Shown: positions 17,142 to 31,718 of the stretch, in pieces
Layout: the number at the start of each line of letters is the position of its first letter
How positions within the stretch are numbered: the stretch's first letter is position 1
Assembly (NCBI RefSeq): GCF_000763375.1
Contig: NZ_JPSY01000004.1
Span: 186,001 to 250,000, forward strand
Length of the DNA stretch: 64,000 nt
Source of the DNA: Microbacterium profundi
GTDB taxonomy: Bacteria > Actinomycetota > Actinomycetes > Actinomycetales > Microbacteriaceae
Direction of reading: 5' to 3'
The notes under the pieces: generated by a model
Told to the model about the DNA's origin: nothing
Seen by the model: only the letters and a program-made list of their open reading frames with translations
Database searches by the model: none
Made by a program: the position numbers and the translations under genes

Positions 17142-18364
17142 GCCAGGACGACGTCTTCGCCGGTCACATTCCCCGGACCCGGTCGTATCGACGGCTGATC
17201 GCAGGACTCTTCTTCGCGGGCGTCGCGACATTCGCGCAGCTGTACTCTCTGCAGGCGGTTCTGCCGCAGGTCGCAGGTGACCTCGAGGTTGCGGCTTCGA
17301 CGGCGGCGTTGACGGTCTCCGCAGCGACGCTCGGGATCGCGGTCGCTGTGATCCCGTGGTCTCTGGTCGCCGATCGGATCGGCCGGATCCCCGCGATGGC
17401 GATCGGCATCATCGCAGCCACCTCGTTCGGACTCGCGGCACCGCTCAGCACCGAGATCACCGTGCTGCTGGTGCTGCGCCTCGGCGAAGGTCTCGCGCTC
17501 GGAGCCGTACCCGCCGTCGCGCTCGCGTACCTCAGCGAGGAGGTGCATGCACGGCATGTCGCCGCAGCCGCGGGAAGCTACACCGCGGGGACGACCGTCG
17601 GCGGGCTCACGGGACGACTGGTCGCCGGCCCGCTCTCGGAGGCGTTCGACTGGCGCATCGGCGTATGGAGCGTCACCGTGCTGTGCACCGTCGCTGCCGT
17701 GCTCTTCCTCTGGCTCGTGCCGCGCGCGCGGAGATTCGTGCCAGGGCGGATGCGGGCGGATGCGGGTCCGGGCAAGCTCGCGCGTCTCATCCGCGCGTTG
17801 CGTTCGCCGCGTCTGCTCGCGCTCTACGCGCAGGGCTTCCTGCTCATGGGCGCGTTCGTCGCGGTGTACAACTATCTCGGCTTCCACCTGATCGCGCCGC
17901 CGTTCATGCTGCCCGTCTGGTTGGTGACGCTGCTGTTCCTCGCATACCTGGCCGGTACGCTGTCGTCGCCATGGGCAGGGTCGCTCGCGGTGAGGTACGG
18001 GCGTCGCTGGGTACTGCTCGCGGCGATCGGGCTGTTCATCGCCGGGGCGGCTCTGATGTACGTGCCATCGCCGATCGTCATCCTCATCGGCCTCGTCGTG
18101 TTCACCGGCGGCTTCTTCGGCGCGCACGCGATCGCCTCGAGCTGGGCGCCTGTCCTCGCCGATCCGACGAGTCGCGCGCAGGCGCCGTCACTGTACTACT
18201 TCGCGTACTACGCCGGCTCCAGCCTGTTCGGATGGGCGCTGGGAATCGTGTTCGGTCAGGCCGGCTGGGGTTGGTTCCTCGGCGCCGTGATCTTCATGGG
18301 ACTCGTCGCCGCAGTCATCGCGACGGTGGCGCTGCGACCGAACCGCTGGCCTGATCGTCCTTGA
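17138..18364 (+). CDS. MFS transporter (12-helix drug/metabolite efflux type)
   Basis: A 408-residue membrane carrier. The first helix (GLFFAGVATFAQLYSLQAVLPQVA) and the loop motif IPWSLVADRIGRIPAM are typical of the YnfM/inner-membrane transport protein branch of MFS. About 12 hydrophobic segments are seen with a basic central loop (PRARRFVPGRMRAD). The GTG at 17138 overlaps the coaE stop (GTGA). An upstream in-frame start at 17117 would lie inside coaE. The substrate is unknown. The 209 bp that follow before uvrB contain no recognisable gene. Confidence 0.82.
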   Translation: MSQDDVFAGHIPRTRSYRRLIAGLFFAGVATFAQLYSLQAVLPQVAGDLEVAASTAALTVSAATLGIAVAVIPWSLVADRIGRIPAMAIGIIAATSFGLAAPLSTEITVLLVLRLGEGLALGAVPAVALAYLSEEVHARHVAAAAGSYTAGTTVGGLTGRLVAGPLSEAFDWRIGVWSVTVLCTVAAVLFLWLVPRARRFVPGRMRADAGPGKLARLIRALRSPRLLALYAQGFLLMGAFVAVYNYLGFHLIAPPFMLPVWLVTLLFLAYLAGTLSSPWAGSLAVRYGRRWVLLAAIGLFIAGAALMYVPSPIVILIGLVVFTGGFFGAHAIASSWAPVLADPTSRAQAPSLYYFAYYAGSSLFGWALGIVFGQAGWGWFLGAVIFMGLVAAVIATVALRPNRWPDRP

Positions 18365-18561
18365 CTGCTTCCCATCGGCGACGACGCCGGAAGGAAGCGG
18401 TCGGCGAGGCCCAGCAGGAAGAGCGGCATCAGGCGTTGAGCACGACGATGCCGCGAGGCTGGAGCCGATCAGGAACTCGATCACGGCCCCACTGCAGGGC
18501 GGCACTTCCGCACCGCGTGCTTGCGCGACCGCATGGCGACCCCGATGTCCGAGGCTCCGCA

Positions 18562-18567
18562 TACGCT
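18562..18567 (+). promoter_or_regulatory. Putative -10 element of uvrB (leaderless start)
   Basis: TACGCT, then 6 nt, then the uvrB ATG at 18574. I found no clear LexA-type (Cheo) box in the preceding 150 bp. Confidence 0.4.
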
Positions 18568-18573
18568 TGAGGG

Positions 18574-20649
<2,076 letters not shown>

Positions 20650-20666
20650 GGGCGGTGCGGTCGAGT

Positions 20667-20993
20667 ATGGATGCTGCCGCCACTGAGCTCGCCGATCGGG
20701 TCAGGGCACTGCTGATGTCCGAGCCAGGGCTCGAAGAGAAGCGGATGTTCGGCACGCGTGCGTTCCTGCTGCACGGCCGTATCCTCGTCGGCACGCGCAA
20801 TGAGGGTGTGCTCCTCGTGCGTGTCACCGAAGAGAGGGGCGCTGCGCTGCTGACCGAGCCGGGCGTCTCAGTCGCCGTGATGGGTGCGAAGACGATGGGG
20901 CCGAGCTGGTTGGACGTCGCACCGACGGCGATCGACGACGACGACGCGCTGATGTCATGGATCGACGCGGCGCGGGAGAGCGCCGGCGCTTAG
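20667..20993 (+). CDS. TfoX N-terminal domain protein
   Basis: A 108-residue protein matching the TfoX/Sxy N-terminal fold: MDAAATELADRVRALL, then the hallmark EKRMFGTRAFLLHGRILVGTRNEGVLLVRV, and a C-terminal WIDAARESAG. The TfoX C-terminal domain is absent. In proteobacteria Sxy activates competence genes, but single-domain actinobacterial members have no known role. ATG 20667 gives a compact domain. It lies 17 bp after uvrB and may be co-transcribed with it. Confidence 0.75.
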   Translation: MDAAATELADRVRALLMSEPGLEEKRMFGTRAFLLHGRILVGTRNEGVLLVRVTEERGAALLTEPGVSVAVMGAKTMGPSWLDVAPTAIDDDDALMSWIDAARESAGA

Positions 20994-21024
20994 CGACGAG
21001 CGACGCGTGCGCAGAAGGCGCCTG

Positions 21025-21267
21025 TCAGGGGCAGTGCATCAGCGGCTTGGGTCCGGTGCGGTCGATCTCGTGCTCCGTCATGGGATGTCCGCACAGCGGA
21101 CATGCACGCTCGGCGCGCTGCGCAGCCGACGGAGGGGGAGTGGATTCGTACGGCCCGACCGCGGCCGGACCGGCGAGGCGGATCAGGTTCGTGTTGAACC
21201 AGCGATACAGCCCTCCGGCCTCACGGATGCGAGTGCGGAGCGGGATCCGGTCTGAACTGTTCGCCAT
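21025..21267 (-). CDS. Small zinc-ribbon-like protein, function unknown
   Basis: An 80-residue basic protein starting MANSSDRIPLRTRIREAGGLYRWF. The C-terminal third has a probable zinc-binding site: CPLCGHPM followed by EHEIDRTGPKPLMHCP (two plus one cysteines and nearby histidines). It is divergently transcribed from the OhrR-type regulator gene, 45 bp apart. On the minus strand a TACACT -10 lies 7 nt before the ATG and overlaps the palindromic operator. It is therefore a likely regulatory target of that regulator. No enzymatic motif is seen. Confidence 0.65.
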   Translation of the reverse strand: MANSSDRIPLRTRIREAGGLYRWFNTNLIRLAGPAAVGPYESTPPPSAAQRAERACPLCGHPMTEHEIDRTGPKPLMHCP

Positions 21268-21272
21268 ATCAC

Positions 21273-21291
21273 TTAGTGTACTAATGATTAG
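21273..21291. promoter_or_regulatory. Overlapping palindromes, candidate MarR/OhrR operator
   Basis: TTAGT-GT-ACTAA (21273-21284) and CTAAT-G-ATTAG (21281-21291) overlap. The first covers the -10 of the minus-strand zinc-ribbon gene (21275-21280). The second lies just upstream of the TATAAT of the plus-strand regulator. One dimer here could shut both promoters. Confidence 0.55.
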
Positions 21292-21299
21292 GCCACACG

Positions 21300-21305
21300 T
21301 ATAAT
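21300..21305 (+). promoter_or_regulatory. -10 element of the OhrR-type regulator gene
   Basis: A perfect TATAAT, 7 nt before the GTG at 21313. This again suggests a leaderless transcript. Confidence 0.6.
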
Positions 21306-21312
21306 CAACGTC

Positions 21313-21768
21313 GTGACGGATTCCGACGACCTCCTCAAACTCGAGAACCAGCTGTGCTTCGCACTCGTGACCGCGGCGCGCAACGTCGTGGCGATCTACC
21401 GCCCGATCCTCGAGCCGCTCGGGCTCACGCATCCGCAGTACCTCGTGATGCTCGCGCTCTGGGAGCGTTCACCGCGCACGCTCAACGATCTCGCCGCGGA
21501 TCTCGCGCTGGATCCGGCGACGGCATCGCCGCTGGTCAAGCGTCTCGAGAAGGAAGGGCTGATCGCGCGTGAGCGCAGCAGTGAGGACGAGCGACGTCTC
21601 GACATCCGACTCACCCCGATCGGGCAGCAGCTGCGGCAGCGGGCACTCGACGTTCCGCGACAGGTGATGGCAGCTGTGCACATGGACATCGAGCAGGTAG
21701 CCACCCTGCGCGACGGGTTGTCCCCATTCGCGGGTCGCAGTCCGGTCGAGAGTGTACGTACGTCCTAG
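21313..21768 (+). CDS. MarR-family regulator, OhrR (organic peroxide sensor) type
   Basis: A 151-residue winged-helix repressor. The N-terminus [44 protein letters not shown] closely matches OhrR, and Cys15 is at the position of the peroxide-reactive cysteine. The recognition helix region is [24 protein letters not shown], followed by the wing [13 protein letters not shown]. In known systems oxidation of this cysteine by organic hydroperoxides releases DNA. No ohr peroxidase gene is adjacent. Instead a divergent zinc-ribbon gene shares the operator region. The C-terminus ([13 protein letters not shown]) is unusual but the length is normal. Confidence 0.85.
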   Translation: MTDSDDLLKLENQLCFALVTAARNVVAIYRPILEPLGLTHPQYLVMLALWERSPRTLNDLAADLALDPATASPLVKRLEKEGLIARERSSEDERRLDIRLTPIGQQLRQRALDVPRQVMAAVHMDIEQVATLRDGLSPFAGRSPVESVRTS

Positions 21769-21832
21769 CCGCTGAGGGAGAGCCGCGATGCTTCCTGAGG
21801 ACGGATACAGAGCCGATGTCTGTGGCCCCTCG

Positions 21833-21838
21833 TAGACT
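21833..21838 (+). promoter_or_regulatory. Putative -10 element of uvrA (leaderless start)
   Basis: TAGACT, 6 nt, then the uvrA GTG at 21845. No Shine-Dalgarno sequence is present. Confidence 0.5.
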
Positions 21839-21844
21839 TGTGCG

Positions 21845-24732
<2,888 letters not shown>

Positions 24733-24733
<1 letters not shown>

Positions 24734-26637
24734 TGGCCGACGTCCTCCCGTACAAGCCCTCGCAGGGCGAGATCCCGACCGATCCCGGTGTGTACCGCTT
24801 CCGGGATGCCGAGGGGCGCGTGCTGTACGTCGGCAAGGCGAAGAACCTGCGCCAGCGGCTCTCGAACTACTTCGCGCCGCTGCGCACCCTTCACGAGCGC
24901 ACGAGGCGGATGGTCACAACTGCCGCGTCCGTGGAATGGACGGTCGTGCCGACCGACGTCGATTCGCTGCAGCTGGAGTACATGTGGATCAAGGAATACG
25001 ATCCGCCGTTCAACGTGCGCTACAAGGACGACAAGTCGTACCCGTTCATGGCGGTCACGCTGGGAGATGAGGCGCCGCGTGTGCTCGTCACCCGCAACCG
25101 CAAGATCCCGCGGGCACGGTACTTCGGTCCGTACCCGAAGGTGTGGGCGGTGCACGAGACCATCGACCTGATGATCAAGGCGTTCCCGATCCGCACCTGC
25201 AGCGATGCGAGCTACAAGCGTGCGATGGCAACGGGACGGCCGTGCTTCCCCGGCCAGATCGGCAAGTGCGGTGGCCCGTGCTCGATGAAGGTCACGATTG
25301 AGGAGCATCGGGCGATGGTCGACGACTTCGTCGCGTTCATGGCCGGGGGCGACGAGCGCTTCACGAAGGAACTCAGCAAGCGGATGCTGTCGGCATCCGC
25401 AGCCATGGACTACGAGGCCGCTGCGAAGTACCGCGACCAGCTCGCCTCGATCGAGGCCGTGCTCGGCAAGAGCTCGCTGGTACTGCCGTCTGACGAGGAT
25501 GCCGACCTCTTCGGCATCGCGGAGGACGAGCTCGCGGCAGCCGTGCAGCACTTCGTGATCCGCGGAGGGCGCGTGCGCGGCGTGCGCGCCACGATGATCG
25601 AGAAGGAGATCGACATCTCCGGAGCCGATCTCGTCGAGCAGGTGCTGCAACGCACGTACGGTGAGGGCGTGGATGTGCCCCGTCGCATCCTTGTTCCCTC
25701 GCTGCCCGACGATGCCGCAGAACTCGAGGTGTGGCTGCGCGAGCGCCGCGGACGCAAGGTCGAGATCGCGGTCGCCCAGCGCGGTCAGCGCGTGGAGCTC
25801 ATGCGCAACGCGACGCTCAACGCGACGCAGGCGCTCATCCGTCACAAGACCCGTCGCACGAGCGATTACGTCGCACGCACGCAGGCGCTCACCGATCTGC
25901 AGGAGGCGCTCGATCTCGAGACGGCCCCGTTGCGCATCGAGTGCTTCGACATCTCGCATCTCGGCGGCACGAACGTGGTCGCGTCGATGGTGGTGTTCGA
26001 AGACGGACTGCCGCGCAAAGACCAGTACCGCTCGTTCAACATCGCCGAGACCACCGACGACACCGACTCGATGTACCAGGTGCTCATGCGGCGACTGGCA
26101 TACCTCGACAGGCCGGAGGAGGACCCGGTCGCGGAACTTCCCGCCGACCCGCTCTCCGACGGCGAAGAGGTCGTGGCCGTGCCCAGGAGGAAGCCCCGGT
26201 TCTCGTACCCGCCGCAGCTTCTGCTCGTCGACGGCGGCAAGCCGCAGGTCGAGGCGGCGGCACGCGCCCTGCGCGATGCCGGCCACACCGAGATCGGGCT
26301 GTGCGGAATCGCGAAGCGGCTGGAGGAGGTGTGGCTGCCCGGCGAGGACTTCCCGGTCATCCTGCCGCGCACCAGCGAGGCGCTCTATCTTCTGCAGCGT
26401 CTTCGTGACGAGGCGCACCGCTTCGCCATCATCCATCAGCGCAAGCGCCGCAGACGCGACATCGCCACGGTGCTGGAAGAGGTGCCCGGACTCGGTGCGT
26501 CGCGCATCAAGGTGCTGTTGAAGCACTTCGGGTCGGTGACCGCGCTGCGCGGCGCGAGCTCGGAGGAGATCCAGCAGGTGCAGGGGATCGGACCGGCACT
26601 CGCCCAGAGCATCCACACGCACCTCGCGACTCGATAG
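24733..26637 (+). CDS. uvrC: Excinuclease ABC subunit C
   Basis: The nuclease that makes both incisions in nucleotide excision repair. 634 residues. The GIY-YIG domain for the 3' cut is at about 17-95 ([30 protein letters not shown]). [13 protein letters not shown] is the small cysteine motif, and a UVR-like segment is at about 205-240. The RNase H-like domain for the 5' cut has [24 protein letters not shown] and LLVDGGKPQ. The C-terminus is a tandem helix-hairpin-helix ([25 protein letters not shown]). ATG 24733 overlaps the uvrA stop by one base. Confidence 0.98.
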
Positions 26638-26685
26638 GCTGGTCTTCACAGCGGGAGCTGATCTACACATGGAGAGGAACCGTCG

Positions 26686-27558
26686 ATGACCGTCGAGGAG
26701 AAGAACGAGTTCCTCATCGTCACCGGCATGTCCGGTGCGGGGCGCTCCACCGTGGCGAACGCCCTTGAAGACCTCGGCTGGTACGTGGTGGACAACCTCC
26801 CACCGCAGATGCTGCGCCCGTTGCTCGATCTCACCGATCTCGGTGGGGGAGCACTGCCCAAGGTCGCGGCGGTCGTCGATGTGCGAGGTCGCAATCTGTT
26901 CAACGACTTCCCCGAGGTGGCTCGTGCGCTGCGTTCGCGCGGTAGCGTGCGCGTGGTCTTCCTCGACGCATCCGATGATGTGCTCGTGCGGCGGTTCGAG
27001 TCGGTCAGGCGCCCGCATCCCCTGCAGGAGGACGGCACCCTGCTCGACGGCATCCGGCTTGAGCGTTCGCGCCTGACGCTGGTGCGCGAGGCGGCCGACA
27101 TCGTCATCGACACGTCCGAGCTGAACATCCATCAGCTTGCGACGCAGGTGTTCGAGGCCTTCTCCGAGGAGGGTGCGGCGCGGCACCGGCTGACGATCCT
27201 GAGCTTCGGGTTCAAGTACGGGCTGCCGACGGACGTCGACCTCGTCGCTGACATGCGCTTCCTGCCCAACCCCTTCTGGATCGATGAACTGCGCGGGCTC
27301 ACCGGTCAGGATGCTCCGGTGCGCGACTATGTGCTCTCACGCGAAGGCGCGACGGAGTTCCTCGATGCTTACGCCACGGCGCTGGTTCCAGTGCTGGAGG
27401 GGTATCAGCGCGAGAACAAGGGGCATTCGACCGTCGCGGTCGGCTGTACAGGTGGCAAGCATCGGTCGGTGGCGACGGCGGAGGAACTCGCTAAGCGCCT
27501 CGCCTCGATCCCAGGTGTCGCGGTCAATGTCCGTCACCGAGACCTCGGCCGCGAATAG
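26686..27558 (+). CDS. rapZ: RapZ-family nucleotide-binding protein / RNase adapter
   Basis: A 290-residue P-loop protein of the RapZ/YvcJ family. Walker A is GMSGAGRS at residues 14-21, followed by ALEDLGWYVVDNLPP, the Walker B region VFLDASDDVLVRRFESVRRPHPL, and the conserved C-terminal domain with SFGFKYGLP, DVRFLPNP-like DMRFLPNPFW and the signature GCTGGKHRSVATAEELA. In E. coli RapZ senses glucosamine-6-phosphate and guides RNase E. In Gram-positives it binds ATP/GTP and the role is less clear. A TAGGCT -10 at 26635 and a GGAGAGGAA ribosome site precede the ATG. The yvcK gene that often separates rapZ and whiA is missing. Confidence 0.93.
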   Translation: MTVEEKNEFLIVTGMSGAGRSTVANALEDLGWYVVDNLPPQMLRPLLDLTDLGGGALPKVAAVVDVRGRNLFNDFPEVARALRSRGSVRVVFLDASDDVLVRRFESVRRPHPLQEDGTLLDGIRLERSRLTLVREAADIVIDTSELNIHQLATQVFEAFSEEGAARHRLTILSFGFKYGLPTDVDLVADMRFLPNPFWIDELRGLTGQDAPVRDYVLSREGATEFLDAYATALVPVLEGYQRENKGHSTVAVGCTGGKHRSVATAEELAKRLASIPGVAVNVRHRDLGRE

Positions 27559-27628
27559 AACGGCGCGGCGCCCGGTAAACTGTTCCTTTGCGTCGCGATC
27601 CGGCGCATGACGCTTTACAAGGAGTCCC

Positions 27629-28606
27629 GTGGCACTAACCACCGACGTCAAGGCTGAACTCGTCAGCATCCGTAACGCACCCCCGACGGTTCGCGTCGCG
27701 GAAGTCACCGCGATCCTCCGGTTCGCCGGCGGGCTCCACTCGATCGCCGGTCGTGTCGCCGTCGAGGCCGAGGTCGACGCTGATCTGCTGGCCCGCCGCG
27801 TCGCCCGCGATCTCGCCGAGATCTACGGGGTTCGTCCTGAGATCGCCCAGGTGCAGTCCGCGAGCTCGCACGATGGCGCGCGCTACGCGGTCCGTGTGAT
27901 CGCGGCAGGCGAGACGCTCGCACGCCAGACCGGTCTGCTCGACCAGCGCCGCCGACCTGTGCGCGGGCTCCCCAACAGACTCACCACCGGATCCCGCGAA
28001 GAGATCGCGGGTCTGTGGCGCGGTGCGTTCCTCGCAGCCGGTTCTCTTTCGGAGCCCGGCCGCTCGGCGATGCTCGAGGTCTCGTGCCCGACCTCCGAGG
28101 CCGCGATGGCGCTCGTCGGTGCAGCGCACCGGCTCGGCGTCGCAGCCAAGGCGCGCGAGGTGCGCGGTCTGCCGCGCGTCGTCGTGCGAGAGGGCGAAGC
28201 GATCCGCTCGATCCTCAGCCAGATGGGTGCCCAGAAGACCGCGGCCGCATGGGAGGAGATGCGCCAGCGCCGTGAGATGCGCGCCGGAGTCAACCGACTC
28301 GTGAACTTCGACGACGCGAACCTGCGTCGCTCGGCGCAGGCTGCCGTCGCTGCGTGCGCACGTGTCGAGCGTGCTCTCGAGATCCTCGCGGAGGATGTGC
28401 CCGACCACCTGCGCGTGGCGGGCGAGCTGCGTCTCGCGCACCGCGACGCCAGCCTTGACGAACTCGGTCACCACGCGGATCCGCCGCTCACGAAGGATGC
28501 TGTCGCAGGACGCATCCGCCGCCTTCTGGCGATGGCCGACAAGCGTGCGCAGCAGGAGGGCATCCCCAGCACGGAGGACGCCGTACCCGCAGGGCTCGAC
28601 GCCTGA
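27629..28606 (+). CDS. whiA: WhiA DNA-binding regulator
   Basis: A 325-residue protein of the WhiA family, with a degenerate LAGLIDADG homing-endonuclease-like N-terminal domain and a C-terminal helix-turn-helix. Seen: [13 protein letters not shown] at the start, [22 protein letters not shown] in the homing-endonuclease-like part, [18 protein letters not shown], and [37 protein letters not shown] as the DNA-binding end. In Streptomyces it controls sporulation septation together with WhiB. In non-sporulating actinobacteria it probably affects cell division genes. GTG 27629 has AAGGAG upstream and a TAAACT -10 at 27576. Confidence 0.96.
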   Translation: MALTTDVKAELVSIRNAPPTVRVAEVTAILRFAGGLHSIAGRVAVEAEVDADLLARRVARDLAEIYGVRPEIAQVQSASSHDGARYAVRVIAAGETLARQTGLLDQRRRPVRGLPNRLTTGSREEIAGLWRGAFLAAGSLSEPGRSAMLEVSCPTSEAAMALVGAAHRLGVAAKAREVRGLPRVVVREGEAIRSILSQMGAQKTAAAWEEMRQRREMRAGVNRLVNFDDANLRRSAQAAVAACARVERALEILAEDVPDHLRVAGELRLAHRDASLDELGHHADPPLTKDAVAGRIRRLLAMADKRAQQEGIPSTEDAVPAGLDA

Positions 28607-28668
28607 ACAGACATCGTCTTTTCTCGTCATCCGAGGAAGGATCCGCACCGCTGTGCCGTTGACGTCAG

Positions 28669-28711
28669 TAGGATGAAAACGTCTGCTCCGCACCGCACAC
28701 GGGTGGTGCGG
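28669..28711 (+). promoter_or_regulatory. sodA promoter -10 and leader hairpin
   Basis: TAGGAT at 28669-28674 is a likely -10. The leader that follows holds a perfect 7-bp stem, CCGCACC (28688-28694) with GGTGCGG (28705-28711), around a 10-nt loop. The leader is about 75 nt long. The function of the hairpin is unknown. Confidence 0.45.
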
Positions 28712-28757
28712 GGGACCGACAAGCGCCGCGGCGCGGCGCGGATTGGATGAAAGCGAC

Positions 28758-29384
28758 ATGGCGATCTACACGCTCCCCGACCTTCCCTACGACTTTGCAG
28801 CTCTTGAGCCGCACATCAGCGGAAAGATCATGGAACTGCACCATGACAAGCATCACCAGGCGTACGTCACGGGTGCGAACGCGGCACTCGACGGACTCGC
28901 TGAGGCCCGCGACAGCGGCAACCTCGCGAACGTGAACAAGCTCGAGAAGGACCTCGCGTTCAACCTCGGCGGTCACGTGAACCACTCGATCTTCTGGACC
29001 AACCTCTCCCCGAACGGCGGAGGCGAGCCGGAAGGCGAGCTGAAGGCCGCCATCGACGAGTTCTTCGGCTCCTTCGAGAAGTTCCAGGCGCACTTCACCG
29101 CCACCGCCATGGGTATTCAGGGCTCTGGCTGGTCAGTGCTCAGCTGGGACTCGATCGGACAGCGTCTGATCATCCAGCAGCTGTTCGATCAGCAGTCCAA
29201 CTCGGCACAGGGCACGATTCCGCTGTTCCAGCTCGACATGTGGGAGCACGCCTTCTACCTCGACTACCTCAACGTGAAGGCCGACTACGTCAAGGCCGCG
29301 TGGAACATCGCGAACTGGGAGAACGTGGCCCAGCGCCTCGACGCCGCCCGTAAGCAGACGAACGGCCTGCTGGTACTGTCGTAA
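28758..29384 (+). CDS. sodA: Superoxide dismutase, Mn/Fe type
   Basis: A cytoplasmic dismutase of 208 residues that converts superoxide to oxygen and hydrogen peroxide. The four metal ligands sit in the expected motifs: IMELHHDKHHQAYV, LGGHVNHSIFW, and DMWEHAFYLDYLNVKADY (Asp and His). GSGWSVLSWD is the metal-specificity region. The start ATG 28758 gives MAIYTLPDLPYDFAALEPHI, the standard N-terminus. A TTG at 28743 is a less likely alternative. An intrinsic terminator follows immediately. Confidence 0.97.
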   Translation: MAIYTLPDLPYDFAALEPHISGKIMELHHDKHHQAYVTGANAALDGLAEARDSGNLANVNKLEKDLAFNLGGHVNHSIFWTNLSPNGGGEPEGELKAAIDEFFGSFEKFQAHFTATAMGIQGSGWSVLSWDSIGQRLIIQQLFDQQSNSAQGTIPLFQLDMWEHAFYLDYLNVKADYVKAAWNIANWENVAQRLDAARKQTNGLLVLS

Positions 29385-29392
29385 TCAAGACG

Positions 29393-29426
29393 GGCGTCCC
29401 GACGGACAACAGCCCGTCGGGACGCC
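29393..29426 (+). terminator. Intrinsic terminator of sodA
   Basis: A perfect 13-bp stem GGCGTCCCGACGG / CCGTCGGGACGCC with an 8-nt loop, 9 bp after the stop codon. Confidence 0.85.
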
Positions 29427-29485
29427 GTCGTCCACGAATTCTCTAATGAAAACGCGCGAGAGCGCACGAGAAACAGGAGACCTGA

Positions 29486-30496
<1,011 letters not shown>

Positions 30497-30503
30497 GCTC
30501 GTC

Positions 30504-31718
30504 ATGACTCTGCGCACCCTGGAATCGCTGGGTTCGCTCGAAGGCAAGCGCGTCATCGTCCGTTGTGACCTGAACGTCCCCCTGAAGGACGGCGTCATAA
30601 CGGACGATGGGCGTGTGCGCGCTTCGCTGCCGACTCTGAATGCACTGATCAACGCCGGCGCACGTGTCATCGTGTGCTCGCACCTCGGCCGCCCCGACGG
30701 GGCACCCGACCCGCAGTACAGCCTCGCGCCCGTCGCACAGCGACTGTCTGAACTGCTCGGCAAGCCGGTCGCGTTCGCTCGCGACACCGTCGGCGAGTCG
30801 GCGAAGGAAGCAGTGGCGTCTCTCGAAGACGGCGGCGTCGTCGTGCTCGAGAACCTGCGTTTCAACGCGGGGGAGACCGCGAAGGATGACGCGGAGCGCA
30901 AGTCGTTCGCATCGGAACTCGCAGAGCTTGGCGATGCCCTGGTCTCCGACGGATTCGGCGTCGTGCACCGCAAGCAGGCGAGCGTGTACGAGCTCGCCGA
31001 GCTGCTGCCGTCCGCGGCAGGGCTGCTGATCGCGACCGAGCTCGACGTGCTCGACCGTCTCACCGAGAACCCCGAGCGGCCGTACACGGTCGTCCTCGGC
31101 GGTTCGAAGGTCAGCGACAAGCTCGGTGTGATCTCGCACCTTCTTCCGCGCGTGGATCGCATCCTCGTCGGCGGAGGGATGCTGTTCACCTTCCTGAAGG
31201 CGCAGGGGCACGCAGTCGGTGCCAGCCTGCTCGAGGAGGACCAGCTCGACACCGTGCGCGGTTACATCACCGAGGCCGCTGAGCGCGGCGTCGAGATAGT
31301 TCTGCCCTCCGACGTCGTCGTGGCGGAGTCGTTCTCGGCGGATGCTGCGCACGAGGTGACGGAGGCGGATGCCATCGAGCAGACCGCGTTCGGAGCATCC
31401 GGCATCGGACTCGACATCGGGCCGGCGACCGCGAAGGCGTTCGCCGACGCGATCCGCGATTCGAAGACCGTGTTCTGGAACGGCCCGATGGGCGTGTTCG
31501 AGTTCCCGGCGTTCGCCGCAGGAACCAAGGCCGTCGCGCAGGCGCTCTCCGAGGTCGACGGCCTCGGAGTCGTCGGTGGCGGTGACTCAGCGGCCGCCGT
31601 GCGTCAGCTCGGCTTCGCTGATGACCAGTTCGGTCACATCTCGACGGGCGGAGGCGCAAGCCTCGAGTTCCTCGAGGGCAAGAAGCTACCCGGCCTGGAG
31701 GTGCTCGGATGGGCATAA
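30504..31718 (+). CDS. pgk: Phosphoglycerate kinase
   Basis: Transfers phosphate from 1,3-bisphosphoglycerate to ADP in glycolysis. 404 residues. The N-terminal substrate site shows VIVRCDLNVPLKDG and SHLGRPDGAPDPQYSLAPVA, with FARDTVG and LENLRFNAGE. The hinge and C-terminal nucleotide site show VVLGGSKVSDKLGVI, ILVGGGMLFTFLKAQG, FWNGPMGVFE and VVGGGDSAAAVRQLG. It starts 7 bp after gap and overlaps tpiA by 10 bp. Confidence 0.98.
   Translation: MTLRTLESLGSLEGKRVIVRCDLNVPLKDGVITDDGRVRASLPTLNALINAGARVIVCSHLGRPDGAPDPQYSLAPVAQRLSELLGKPVAFARDTVGESAKEAVASLEDGGVVVLENLRFNAGETAKDDAERKSFASELAELGDALVSDGFGVVHRKQASVYELAELLPSAAGLLIATELDVLDRLTENPERPYTVVLGGSKVSDKLGVISHLLPRVDRILVGGGMLFTFLKAQGHAVGASLLEEDQLDTVRGYITEAAERGVEIVLPSDVVVAESFSADAAHEVTEADAIEQTAFGASGIGLDIGPATAKAFADAIRDSKTVFWNGPMGVFEFPAFAAGTKAVAQALSEVDGLGVVGGGDSAAAVRQLGFADDQFGHISTGGGASLEFLEGKKLPGLEVLGWA

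Noticed and set aside
18365..18573. Remnant of a gene between the MFS carrier and uvrB
   Set aside because: Several frames are open for short stretches, but no protein family is recognisable and the region is only 209 bp.
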